From the NCBI RefSeq assembly GCF_037102585.1, contig NW_027043829.1:620001-684000 (forward strand): a stretch of 64,000 nt of DNA. The letters are read 5' to 3'. This DNA is from Saccharomycopsis crataegensis (Eukaryota > Ascomycota > Saccharomycetes > Ascoideales > Saccharomycopsidaceae). Both the position numbers and the translations under genes were made by a program. Position 1 is the first letter of the stretch. Each line of letters starts with the position of its first letter. Under the pieces are notes generated by a model. It saw only the letters and a list, made by a program, of their open reading frames with translations. It was not told the origin of the DNA and searched no databases. Below, in pieces: positions 54,979 to 64,000 of the stretch.

Positions 54979-56601
54979 ATGGTTCGGTTTTTCAACAGTT
55001 TGAGGTATTGCGGGTATGGTGTATATGCTGACGTCAAGGGAAGATTGCCATACTACTGGTCAGATTTTCAAGATGCTTGGAATTATCGAGTGATACCATC
55101 GGTGGTGTATATCTTTTTCACCAATATTTTACCGGCAATCGCATTTGCTCAAGATATGTTTGATAACACGAATAATCTGTATGGGGTGAATGAGGTTCTT
55201 TTCAGCTCAGCTTTGGCAGGAGTGGTGTTTGGTTTGTTATCAGGCCAACCTTTGTGTATCGTTGGTGTCACCGGTCCAATCAGTATCTTCAGCTATACCG
55301 TGTACAAACTAATCGAGCCGTTGAATGTCCCCTATTTTCCATTCATGTGTTGGATCTACCTATGGTCAATGGTAATGCACTTTGTTATTGCTTTTGCAAA
55401 CCTCGTGTCGTGGTTAAAAATTATTAGTCTGTTTTCGTGTGAAGTGTTTGGGTTCTTCATTTGCATTGTCTATATTCAGAAAGGAATTGTCATTTTGGAC
55501 CATCAATTCCGAGATATCAGCGTGGCCAGTGGATTTGCTTCAGTCTTGATTTCAATGTTAATGATAATTTGTGGAGTGGGGAGTAACCTTTTTGGAAGTA
55601 ATCTCCATTACTTTAAATTCTGGATAAGGAAATTGTTTGTGGATTACGGAACCCCTTTGTCGGTGGTGTTTTTCACTGGGTTCGTTCATTTTGGCGGTCA
55701 CTTAGATGATGTCGAGTTTGCAAAGTTACCAACTACTGAATCTTTTGCCCCCACCTACAGTGGTGCAGGTAGAGAACATGGCTGGTTCATCCATTTTTGG
55801 CCGTCTGAAAACATTGAGGTTAAACATGTGTTTCTAGCAATTCCCTTCGCAGTGTTGTTAACTTTCTTGTTTTACTTTGACCATAATGTTTCGTCGCTTA
55901 TGTGTCAACTGAAAGAGTTCCCGTTGAAGAAACCTCCATCTTTCCACTGGGATTTTGCCCTCTTGGGGATAACTACCGGTTTGGCAGGAATATTGGGACT
56001 TCCAGCTCCTAATGGTTTGATTCCCCAAGCACCATTACATACCACTTCACTTGTCATCAACTCAAAGCAAGGAAATGCTGTCTCCGTGGTTGAACAAAGA
56101 TTAACAAATACCCTACAAGGTTTGATGACGCTAGTGATGATGACGAAGCCATTTTTAATAGTTCTTGGATTGATTCCTCAAGCAGTACTTTCGGGACTAT
56201 TTTTCATCATGGGAATATCTGGTCTTAACGGCAATCCAATAACTAATAAAATCAGGTACCTATTCTTGGACGCCGAATATATTGAACAAGATGTTAACTG
56301 TCCGGCAATTTTTAAAGAGTTGCAAGATTTACCTAACAAGAAATGGTTCTATCTTTATCTTTTGTTACAATTAATCGCAGCGGGCTGTGAATTTGGTATC
56401 ACTCTAACCGATGGAGCCATTGGGTTTCCTGGAGTATTGATGTTTTTTGCGATTTGCGCCAAGTGGGTATGGCCATTGATTATCCCCAAAAATGAATTGA
56501 AAAAATTAGATGGCGAAGTGGCGGATGAGATGATTATCAAAGGATTACTGATGTCACATTTGAAGAACCTTAGAAAACAAGGAAAAAAGGGCTTTGCATA
56601 G
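54979..56601 (+). CDS. BOR1: Borate efflux transporter (SLC4 family)
   Basis: Plasma-membrane anion-exchanger family protein that exports boric acid. The family landmarks are ADVKGRLPYYWSDF, IPSVVYIFFTNILPAIAFAQDMFDNTNN, SGQPLCIVGVTGPISIFSYTVYKLI, LFYFDHNVSSLM, GLPAPNGLIPQAPLHT and GLIPQAVLSGLFFIMGISGL, in the order of Bor1. Ten or more spans are visible. The start is the ATG at 54979; the frame is open to 54859 but upstream residues are not family-like. This gives 540 residues, and the N-terminus is shorter than in S. cerevisiae Bor1. Several CTG codons here fall at hydrophilic positions (residues 67, 151, 311). Confidence 0.93.
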   Translation: MVRFFNSLRYCGYGVYADVKGRLPYYWSDFQDAWNYRVIPSVVYIFFTNILPAIAFAQDMFDNTNNLYGVNEVLFSSALAGVVFGLLSGQPLCIVGVTGPISIFSYTVYKLIEPLNVPYFPFMCWIYLWSMVMHFVIAFANLVSWLKIISLFSCEVFGFFICIVYIQKGIVILDHQFRDISVASGFASVLISMLMIICGVGSNLFGSNLHYFKFWIRKLFVDYGTPLSVVFFTGFVHFGGHLDDVEFAKLPTTESFAPTYSGAGREHGWFIHFWPSENIEVKHVFLAIPFAVLLTFLFYFDHNVSSLMCQLKEFPLKKPPSFHWDFALLGITTGLAGILGLPAPNGLIPQAPLHTTSLVINSKQGNAVSVVEQRLTNTLQGLMTLVMMTKPFLIVLGLIPQAVLSGLFFIMGISGLNGNPITNKIRYLFLDAEYIEQDVNCPAIFKELQDLPNKKWFYLYLLLQLIAAGCEFGITLTDGAIGFPGVLMFFAICAKWVWPLIIPKNELKKLDGEVADEMIIKGLLMSHLKNLRKQGKKGFA

Positions 56602-57776
56602 TCTGGTGATCAATATTCTATTGAGTGTTAGTATCGTATTATAATTATAATAGGGCGACCCATTGTGCTGCCGTACTATATGGAGTTATAATAATTGAAT
56701 GAAATGACAGAATAGAACAGATAAAACTTTTTGTTTCATTCCATGCTCATTTCTATTGTGGTGAAAAAGTGAGATTCAAGTTTTCCTGAGAAATAGAATT
56801 CATCAATTACTTTTTTTTTTGAGTTACTATAGTGGCATTGAATCCATAGCCCTAATAAAAATTTTCTATTTAGAAAAAAATGTTCAAAAAATACGTCAAT
56901 CAATATGTTCCTAAGCAGAGATAGACATTGTTTGATTATGATAAAAATCGAAACAAGCTTTTCAAAGAGAGGATCCACATAACTCCATGGCCTGAATATT
57001 AGGGTTACAAGGGAAGCAACAAGGCAAAATACAACCAGGAAAAACCACAACTCATCAATGGGATTTTTGAGCGTGATTGGCAGGCGTATATGATATGTTA
57101 TCTGAGATATTTGCCCTATAATAACAAATAAAATATGCCAAGAGATTGGCATGTATTGTTCCAGAACTTATCTTTGCAAACCACCGCATCTACTACAACT
57201 TGAAACTTTTAAATTCTTCTTATATTCTTTATTGTATTCCGTTCCGTGTCTTGTTTTCTGTTACTACTTTCTATTTTGCTATTTCTGCTCCGACTGGAAA
57301 ATAACGGTAGGTTCTTTTTTTTAAAACACATCAAGCATATTTATAATTTTATGGCACGTAGAGGAAAACTATAATATATATTTTAAGGGACAATACACAG
57401 CAAGAAAAGGAAAAGAACAAAACATATCATAGATCGGTCATGGCTAAAAGTTAGATATATAAGACAAAAGAAAGAAATAAAAGAACTCGAGAGGGAAAAA
57501 TAAATAAAACGTGAAAGAATATTTGCAGGATGAGAAAACAAAATAAAAAAAAAAGCACACAGAAGAAAAAGAAAAATGTATATGATCCAATGTACATAAC
57601 GAAGACTAAATAAATAAACATATGCAAATATGATACACGCAGATATGATACACATAAAAATGTAATGAAGAAATGAACAATATTACCCAATTTCCTTTTT
57701 TTTTTTTCATAAAATTTCCTCACCAGCACCCTTTTGGCTTGCTCAGACAGCTAATATGAAATATAATTGTCAGAGG
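56602..57776. other. Convergent intergenic region
   Basis: About 1.2 kb between BOR1 and CAF120. A 138-codon minus-strand ORF lies within it (listed separately). The remainder is A/T tracts that give Phe/Lys-rich chance ORFs. Confidence 0.4.
56736..57152 (-). CDS. Hypothetical small membrane protein, doubtful
   Basis: 138 codons from an ATG at 57152. Two hydrophobic segments are visible (MPISWHILFVIIGQI and LWFFLVVFCLVASLVTLIF), then a basic and aromatic C-terminus. It does not overlap another gene and sits convergent with BOR1. No family was recognised, and the AT-rich setting means Phe/Ile/Leu codons arise easily by chance. Confidence 0.3.
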   Translation of the reverse strand: MPISWHILFVIIGQISQITYHIRLPITLKNPIDELWFFLVVFCLVASLVTLIFRPWSYVDPLFEKLVSIFIIIKQCLSLLRNILIDVFFEHFFLNRKFLLGLWIQCHYSNSKKKVIDEFYFSGKLESHFFTTIEMSME

Positions 57777-60242
57777 TTAGTGGTATCCACCATAATTACC
57801 ATATGGAGATCCCATACCATTTTGTGAAACATTATTAGGTAATGCGCGAGGACCATTAGGTCCACGACTGGAGAGAGGAACACCTGCCCCTCCAAATTCA
57901 TCATCATCATCATCAATGTTGATTTGCGGTAAAGTAGGTTGAGCATTTTGAGAAACTCTCTTACCTTGCACTGAGGATTTAAAATAACCACCACCATTGT
58001 TAGCTATTCCTGTGTTATTTGGATTGCCATAAGGGGTTGGATTACTATTGCTTGAATTAATACTTTCATGGCTTTTACCATAGGTTGAAGCTGCTAGTGA
58101 ATTCATAATAGGAGCAGGTATGTTGGCGCTGCTTCTGCTGTTTCTCACACTTGAACTGAATGGATTTGTACTATCTAATGAAGGTGATAGGAGAGCTTCA
58201 GAGTAATCTGGATTGAAGATATCAATGGCAAGTTTACTGTTACGTTTTTCCTGAACTTTCGTTTGTGATAGGATATGATCAAGATCAAAATCATCATCGT
58301 CAACTTCCATATTAACACTTAACTTATTCAACGCAAAGGTCAAATTACTATCCCCTGGAGAAGGTAATTTGGCATAATCACTATAAATTTGAGTGATTTC
58401 AGACATTCTTTTATTTGGCGGATCTTGATCAATCGCTAAATTAGCTTTATCCGATGGTATTTGTAAATGTTGGAGCATATTTTTCGAGGATGGTTTGCCT
58501 TGTTGCAGTTCGTATTGATTTGTTTGATATGGGTCATATGGATTGTTAATACTGATATTATTGTTGCTCAATCCATTCATATTCTTCATATCAGAGGGTA
58601 GCGGCAATTGACCCATATTATCCAAAGGTAATGGCAATCCCTTACCTAAGGATAATGGGGCTCCAGAGTTATTTCCAATCACGGCTGTATTGTAAAAGTT
58701 AGAATCAGATGATGAATCTAAATTATTGTTGCTGCGATCAGATGGTAAAGGCAATTGATTTCCAGGTGCAGAAGGCTTACCGTTGTTATAAGGTGAATTA
58801 TCGAGTGAAGACTGACCATAGGGATTTGGTGCTTCATAAGAGTTATATGCTTGAAGGGGTTTGGAATCTAACGAAATATTTGAATGATTCATATTTATGG
58901 ACTTATTGTCGGCAAGAACAGTAGACTCCTTACTATCATTAAGACCACTGAACCTCTTCTTTTTGGGTGTTGGAACAAAATTTGGATGAGTTGGGGAATC
59001 AGTTCGCATAGCTGGACTTCCAAGGGCAGGGGAGTTCAACGCACCGTCAATTCCATGAGTTGAGCCACAACCAGAATAGCCCTCCATCATCTTTTGCTTA
59101 AGTAAGTCCTTTAAGTGAGAAGTCCATTCAGACACAGGCCACATCATTGCCGACAATGGATCAGCAATATTTTGAGCCTCTTCAAGTTGAAGGTAGTGAA
59201 CATGAGGTAAGACAGGCAACCCGAATAACAACGAGTCTGGATCTTTTTTGTCAGCATTGAGCTTTTTAGGACGACCATATAATTTAAATGCATCAAGTGC
59301 AGGTATCAAAAAACGAATTAATGTGTCATAACCTGGAACCGATGAATGGGTTTCTGGCATGAAGAATACACTACTCTCAATTGCGCCTTCTTTCTTGTTG
59401 AAAACCACTTTCCCATCAACCTTTATTAAAGTGGTGGTATCCACCATTTGAGGGGCATTTGGATATACTGCATAAACAGCCGAACTGGATACAATTTCCG
59501 CAACGAGAGGTGCCCTTTTGATTTTGTCGTGTTCATAAACCAAAATACGACCATTAGGCATTTTCTTTTTCTTTGGGTGAGTTTCCACCACTACATAATA
59601 TTTTCTATACGACCCACCAGCTCCAAAACGAATGAGGGCCCAATGTTCATAATTGTATTTTGATTCTGCCAATATCACTTTAATATCTGACAACCGGGAA
59701 CCTTTGGCAGAAAGAAGGGCTCCGGTATATGCCTCTTGAAGCAGTACATATTCAAAGGAAGCAAGTCTGAATGCCGCATGCCATTTGAAGAGCAACTCCT
59801 TGGTTTTGAATTGAAGAATGAATCGATTTTTCATGGTTGTCGATACCAAAATAACATTGTTCAAAGGCTTTCCTGACGATGGCATACTAAGTAAGGGCTT
59901 GAAAGTGGCATCGGCAAGATTAAGATACTCGAGTTTCTTGGTAGCTTTAGTGAAATTCTCTTTCTTTCCGCGAGAATTAGATAACAGATCAGCATCCCAC
60001 ATTGCTAATTGGAAACCTGATAAAACCCCATAAACTTCATACCAGCTGCGATCTGACGGCTGGCCCTCATTGTTTAAATCACGAAGTAGCATAAAGTTTG
60101 ACTCAATGTATCGACGATGACTCTGGGCCAGCAAAAGCGTGACAACTGGTACAAGTTCAGGACTAAGATCAACGCTTGGGGATGTTGCGGAATTGGCGAG
60201 AGATGAGGCCGACGCCTGCTTTTTGTGGGTGGACAAGGGCAT
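57777..60242 (-). CDS. CAF120: CCR4-NOT associated protein Caf120-like (PH domain)
   Basis: 821 residues from the ATG at 60242 (MPLSTHKKQ). The frame is open for another 100 codons upstream, but those are hydrophobic low-complexity sequence from T/A tracts. The conserved part (about 30-430) carries SPELVPVVTLLLAQSHRRYIESNFMLLRDL, a PH-like domain with WYEVYGVLSGFQLAMWDA, and ALIRFGAGGSYRKYYVVVE followed by VYAVYPNAPQMVD. This order is that of Caf120/Skg3 in S. cerevisiae, linked to the CCR4-NOT complex and the bud neck. The C-terminal half is Asn/Pro/Ser-rich and probably disordered. Whether it is Caf120 or the paralogue Skg3 cannot be separated; a pre-duplication single copy is likely. Confidence 0.82.
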   Translation of the reverse strand: MPLSTHKKQASASSLANSATSPSVDLSPELVPVVTLLLAQSHRRYIESNFMLLRDLNNEGQPSDRSWYEVYGVLSGFQLAMWDADLLSNSRGKKENFTKATKKLEYLNLADATFKPLLSMPSSGKPLNNVILVSTTMKNRFILQFKTKELLFKWHAAFRLASFEYVLLQEAYTGALLSAKGSRLSDIKVILAESKYNYEHWALIRFGAGGSYRKYYVVVETHPKKKKMPNGRILVYEHDKIKRAPLVAEIVSSSAVYAVYPNAPQMVDTTTLIKVDGKVVFNKKEGAIESSVFFMPETHSSVPGYDTLIRFLIPALDAFKLYGRPKKLNADKKDPDSLLFGLPVLPHVHYLQLEEAQNIADPLSAMMWPVSEWTSHLKDLLKQKMMEGYSGCGSTHGIDGALNSPALGSPAMRTDSPTHPNFVPTPKKKRFSGLNDSKESTVLADNKSINMNHSNISLDSKPLQAYNSYEAPNPYGQSSLDNSPYNNGKPSAPGNQLPLPSDRSNNNLDSSSDSNFYNTAVIGNNSGAPLSLGKGLPLPLDNMGQLPLPSDMKNMNGLSNNNISINNPYDPYQTNQYELQQGKPSSKNMLQHLQIPSDKANLAIDQDPPNKRMSEITQIYSDYAKLPSPGDSNLTFALNKLSVNMEVDDDDFDLDHILSQTKVQEKRNSKLAIDIFNPDYSEALLSPSLDSTNPFSSSVRNSRSSANIPAPIMNSLAASTYGKSHESINSSNSNPTPYGNPNNTGIANNGGGYFKSSVQGKRVSQNAQPTLPQINIDDDDDEFGGAGVPLSSRGPNGPRALPNNVSQNGMGSPYGNYGGYH

Positions 60243-60699
60243 CGCAACTCCAGATTTTAGTTTACTATTGTTCGCTGAATGCTGATCTGTTAATAATATT
60301 ATTGGTAGTGACAGTCGAAATGATTTAAGAAATTCTCTAAAATATGATAGGAAACGATATTGAAAGAGATTGCCCGAGTCACTGAATGATACTGTTGATT
60401 GAGGAAAAAAAAAAAGAAAGAAAAAAAAAAAACTAATTAACTGCCTATCTGCCACTCCTTCTATTATTATCCCCAAACTTCCGTTCGCTCGCGACAAAAA
60501 AAAAACAAATAAAAATAGCATAAGCCATCGGCGGGTAATCATACCAAGAACCAGTGCCCCAACGAAAACCGTTTAGTCTTCATAAATAGATATATACGAC
60601 GCAAACAATACAAGGTATATCACATTGTCTTATTATCTCATCTTATATTATATTATCTTATATTATATTATATTATATCATATCATATCATATCTACCC
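60243..60699. promoter_or_regulatory. Upstream region of CAF120 and IST1 3' flank
   Basis: 457 bp with A runs (60403-60432) and a TTATA/ATATC pentamer array (about 60627-60695) next to the IST1 stop codon. Confidence 0.5.
60627..60695. repeat. TTATA/ATATC short tandem array
   Basis: Pentamers of the type tatta and tatca are repeated for about 70 bp just beyond the IST1 stop codon. Confidence 0.8.
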
Positions 60700-61707
60700 T
60701 CATAGCCCACGCTTGAGTGCTGCAAATCGTTGTCGCAACGACTCAATATCGGTATTTGGGGCAGTGGGGGTGCTGCCTGACAGCTTGCGGCGACTGCTGT
60801 TGTGCAGAACAATTTTGTCCATACTGTGAGGCACCTTTACGGAAGGAGAACGGTTTTCACTGGTCTTTGCTGGCAGAGAAACCTTGATCGGGGCATTTAC
60901 ACTGTTGATGATATTTGGAAGCTTGTCTTTAGGGGCCTCTGCTACCTCCTCAAGCACCTGTATCGGCGGGGTTTTGTCCCTAAGACCATCACCTCCCTCA
61001 TCATCACCACTGGAAAGTGCGGCAGCCTCTTCAACTAACCTATCAAGGTCGTCTTCGTCATCCGTAAGCTCAGAAAATGGCACTTCGTAGACTTGGGCAA
61101 TCTCTTTAAGATACAAACTAACAAGTTCTGAAGAAGGCGCCTTAACAATAACACGATCGACAACTTTCTTAGGAACAATGTCATCCGTATTATTTATACC
61201 GGCTTGATAGAATTCAGGACCAAAACGATGTCCTAGGATATCTTTAACATTCATGAGCTCCTTTATTTCAGAATGGGGCGCAGCGTAAATGATTGTTTTC
61301 ACCGCCTCTTCGAGGCCTGGGTCGCATTCTTTGGAGGAGTCAAGAAGAGATATTCTTGCAAGCAACAACTCGCAATAGAGCTCGAGCATTTCACAAAGCT
61401 CAACGTGTATATCTTCCCTAATGACATTCTCAACCCTAATTCTTGCACTTTGTTCCTTGCCTTGGGAAAGCAAATCCGCAAGCAGACGGCGTTGCTGTTT
61501 GGCAAGGGCGGTTTTCTTATCTTGAACAAAACGAAGCTTGGAGATACTCATTTTAAGAGCAACTTTAAGACGAGTCTCAATGGGTAACCCTGTTAGTCTT
61601 CTGTCGTTCTTCATGTATCTGTTCGGTCATCGAATCATCGCTTTTTTTGGGAATGAAATGGGTGTATACTTCAAGATACTTACCAGAGGAGAAAGACTTG
61701 GTGCCAT
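60700..61707 (-). CDS. IST1: ESCRT-III-related protein Ist1, with 24-nt first exon
   Basis: Regulator of Vps4 and multivesicular body sorting. Exon 1 (61707-61684) encodes MAPSLSPL. The intron (61683-61576, 108 nt) has donor GTAAGT, branch GACTAAC (61598-61592) and acceptor TTGAG. Exon 2 (61575-60700) continues TRLKVALKMSISKLRFVQDKK. The joined start resembles the yeast Ist1 N-terminus (MAPSM..., then TxKLKxxLKM). The total is 299 residues. Ist1 helices follow: ALAKQQRRLLADLLSQGKEQSARIRVENVIREDIHVELCEMLELYCELLLARI and APSSELVSLYLKEIAQVYEVPFSEL. The C-terminus is acidic, then basic, with no clear MIM signature. An unspliced ATG at 61614 is an alternative but gives an unlike N-terminus. Confidence 0.92.
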
Positions 61708-62099
61708 GGCTGGGGTATTTTTTTTTTTTTGTTTTATTTTTTCTGATATCACCTTTGGCAATAACTGTATCAAAGTATAATAATAGTTGGTATTTCTGAT
61801 GATAGATGGCCATAGGGGACGCCCGTAGACGGCGATGAACCACGTTAATCGAAAACCCGGATTATCTCGGCACGTGCAGTCACACGTGAAAAGCACTTTT
61901 GATACCCCACATAAACGGCAAATGGGTGTGGTTTTTTTGACACTTCCCCAGGCCCGTAGCCCTGCAACCATCGTCCGGCTGGGATGCCCCAGAATTGTAG
62001 TATATATAAGCTTGCGGTGCCCATGTTATCACATTTTTGTTTCATTATTCTTTCGTATCTTCATAATTTCCTTTTCTTGCATCTTTGTTAATAACAATA
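61708..62099. promoter_or_regulatory. Divergent IST1/malate synthase promoter
   Basis: 392 bp with two CACGTG boxes (61871-61876 and 61883-61888), a TATATATAAG TATA box (62001-62010) about 90 bp before the malate synthase ATG, and a CCGGCTGGG patch upstream. The layout suits a strongly regulated gene such as one under carbon-source control; no CSRE was confirmed. Confidence 0.55.
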
Positions 62100-63764
62100 A
62101 TGCCCTCTCCATATCCAAAAACAAACGATATCCTTCAGGGGGTGGAGTTCAAAGCTCCTATTGCTGATAACGCTGCCCATATCTTATCTGCCGAAGCAAT
62201 TGCCTTTTTAGCCACATTACACCGTTCTTTCAATGGTACCAGACTTCAGCTACTTCAAAACCGTAAATTGGCTCAAAAAGAACGTGATGCTGGTAAGTTG
62301 CCGGATTTTCTTCCAGAAACAAAGCATATCAGAGAAGACCAAACTTGGGTGGGTCCACCGTTGTCGCCTGGCCTCGAAGACCGTCGTGTTGAAATAACAG
62401 GACCTACTGACCGTAAAATGGTGATTAATGCTTTGAATTCCAAGGTTGCGACTTATATGGCCGACTTTGAGGATTCTTCCACCCCAACTTGGTTCAATGC
62501 TACTGATGGCCAAGTGAACTTGTATGATGCAATCCGCCAAACCATCGAGTTAAAGTCTCCAAAGAAAACTTATCAACTTGATTTGTCAAACGATCGGAAG
62601 TTGCCAACCTTGATTGTGCGCCCAAGAGGATGGCACCTTAATGAGTACCATTTATGGATTGATGGAGAACCAATCTCTGGAAGTCTTTTTGATTTTGGGC
62701 TATATTTCTTTAATAATGCCAAAGAATCTATTGCTCGTGGGGTTGGTCCTTACTTCTATCTTCCAAAGATGGAACATCACCTAGAAGCAAAATTGTGGAA
62801 TGACGTCTTCAACTTCAGTGAAGACTATATTAGAATCTCCAGGGGAACTATTCGTGCCACCGTATTGATCGAGACTTTACCTGCGGTTTTCCAGCTCGAT
62901 GAAATCATTTTCCAATTGCGTAATCATTCGTCTGGCCTTAATTGTGGTAGATGGGACTATATTTTCTCTTACATAAAGTCCCTTCGCAATCACCCATCTT
63001 TTATTCTTCCAGACCGTGCTCAAGTCAATATGAGTGTTGGATTTATGGACAGTTATGTCAAGCGCCTCATTTATACTTGTCACAAGCGTCAAGTCCACGC
63101 GATGGGCGGAATGGCTGCTTTGATCCCAATAAAGAATGATCCAATTGCTAACAAGAAGGCAATGGAAAGCGTCTATAAGGACAAACTTCGTGAAGTACTT
63201 GCTGGTCATGATGGAACTTGGATAGCTCATCCTGCTATTGCCGATATTGCTTTGGATGTCTTTAACAAGTACATGCCTGGCCCAAACCAAATAAATATTA
63301 CTCGCAATGAAACTGCAGCCCTTGCTGTCTCTAATAACAGTCTATTGTCACCATTTGTATCTGGAGGGAAAGTCACTGAAAAAGGTGTCCGTGCAAACAT
63401 CTCCATTGGGTTGGGCTACATTGAGGCTTGGTTGCGTGGTACTGGTTGCGTAGCTATCAACTTCCTTATGGAAGACGCTGCTACCGCGGAGGTTTCTCGT
63501 TCCCAATTAAATCAATGGGTTAAGCATGGCGTTTATACTGATGAAGGCGTGCTTATTGACAAAAGATATGTTAGCCGTTTATTGGATGAAGAAGTTGAAA
63601 AATTGATTTCAAATGCTCCAAGAGGCCATAAATACAAGGAAGCTACAAAGTTTTATAAGCCTGAAATTACGGACGAGAAGTACAGCGACTTTATAACTTT
63701 GCCTTTGTATGAAGAAATCACCAAACAGACTGCTACAAGAAGCATCAACGCCCAAAAATTATGA
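62100..63764 (+). CDS. MLS1: Malate synthase (glyoxylate cycle)
   Basis: Condenses glyoxylate with acetyl-CoA to malate, allowing growth on two-carbon sources. Conserved blocks are [60 protein letters not shown] with [16 protein letters not shown], and [12 protein letters not shown]. The start is the ATG at 62100, chosen over a TTG five codons upstream. Its 554 residues match the fungal family. It ends QKL, a weak variant of the peroxisomal targeting signal SKL. No in-frame CTG was found and codon bias is strong. It is divergent with IST1. S. cerevisiae has two paralogues (MLS1, DAL7), so the symbol denotes the family. Confidence 0.97.
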   Translation: MPSPYPKTNDILQGVEFKAPIADNAAHILSAEAIAFLATLHRSFNGTRLQLLQNRKLAQKERDAGKLPDFLPETKHIREDQTWVGPPLSPGLEDRRVEITGPTDRKMVINALNSKVATYMADFEDSSTPTWFNATDGQVNLYDAIRQTIELKSPKKTYQLDLSNDRKLPTLIVRPRGWHLNEYHLWIDGEPISGSLFDFGLYFFNNAKESIARGVGPYFYLPKMEHHLEAKLWNDVFNFSEDYIRISRGTIRATVLIETLPAVFQLDEIIFQLRNHSSGLNCGRWDYIFSYIKSLRNHPSFILPDRAQVNMSVGFMDSYVKRLIYTCHKRQVHAMGGMAALIPIKNDPIANKKAMESVYKDKLREVLAGHDGTWIAHPAIADIALDVFNKYMPGPNQINITRNETAALAVSNNSLLSPFVSGGKVTEKGVRANISIGLGYIEAWLRGTGCVAINFLMEDAATAEVSRSQLNQWVKHGVYTDEGVLIDKRYVSRLLDEEVEKLISNAPRGHKYKEATKFYKPEITDEKYSDFITLPLYEEITKQTATRSINAQKL

Positions 63765-64000
63765 TTAGCTAGGAATTCCCAATTCTTTGTTTCTTTGTTT
63801 CTTTATTTTTTTTTTTTGTTTTCAATATGAGGGTTTGGTTTTTCGTTAATCTTTTTTTTTGCTATATAGGGGATAATGAGTAGTTAGTTTAATGAGTATC
63901 TTGGTAATTGTTAGGTATCACTGCTTGCGAGAGTACAATATATGTGTTTTATGTTGAGCGAAAAAAACAAAACAAGGTGCTACAAAGAGATTTTGGAGAT
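63765..64000. other. 3' flank of malate synthase to window edge
   Basis: T-rich runs (63807-63819, 63851-63859) consistent with a 3' end; nothing else seen. Confidence 0.4.

Noticed and set aside
57383-57729. Phe/Ser-rich minus-strand ORFs
   Set aside because: Read from A/T tracts without conserved features.
60243-60542. Upstream 100-codon extension of CAF120
   Set aside because: Hydrophobic, low complexity and derived from A/T tracts; the conserved protein starts at the ATG at 60242.

Overview
This window is nuclear DNA from a budding yeast (Saccharomycotina). It is AT-rich and gene-dense, with long homopolymer runs. Most genes have one exon. The introns present carry the yeast branch sequence TACTAAC or a close variant. 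Predicted complex I and peroxisomal malate synthase genes, and an RPS17 promoter with Tbf1-like and Cbf1-like sites, point away from Saccharomyces itself. Several CTG codons in the borate transporter fall at hydrophilic positions, and CTG is absent from the highly expressed genes read codon by codon. This suggests, but does not prove, a lineage that reads CUG as serine.

Left part (1-19.5 kb). A class 3 lipase cut by the window edge is followed by PRP45, MSW1 (mitochondrial Trp-tRNA synthetase), SRP102, APL4 (AP-1 gamma), a complex I ESSS-like subunit, a GPI-anchored Cu-only superoxide dismutase, a CinA-domain protein, RPN13, SPP2, PRP9, RRP8 and an SNG1-like membrane protein. Three of these (PRP45, SPP2, PRP9) are pre-mRNA splicing factors.

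Middle part (19.5-46 kb). Genes are sparser and intergenic regions are long. One GC-rich, highly foldable stretch at about 22.5-22.7 kb ends in a T run and may be an RNA polymerase III transcript. The genes are a small coiled protein, a Ser/Thr-rich protein, a secreted Pro/Val/Gln-rich protein, YPP1, a small secreted Ala/Gly protein with strong codon bias, CDC33 (eIF4E), a spliced KRE1-like cell-wall gene, RVB1, a four-exon sugar transporter and a 60-residue membrane protein.

Right part (46-64 kb). This holds RPS17 (intron directly after the ATG), mitochondrial RRF1, a single-pass membrane protein, a four-exon subtilisin-like protease, a SWI6-like cell-cycle factor, BOR1, CAF120, IST1 (with a 24-nt first exon) and malate synthase.

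The genes are mostly unrelated housekeeping functions in no operon-like order. The most unusual signals are gene structures that a plain ORF scan misses: the IST1 micro-exon, the KRE1-like intron, the two multi-intron genes and an in-frame TAG near the end of RPN13. There are also repeats around RRF1. No virus, transposon ORF, CRISPR array or convincing tRNA/rRNA gene was seen.
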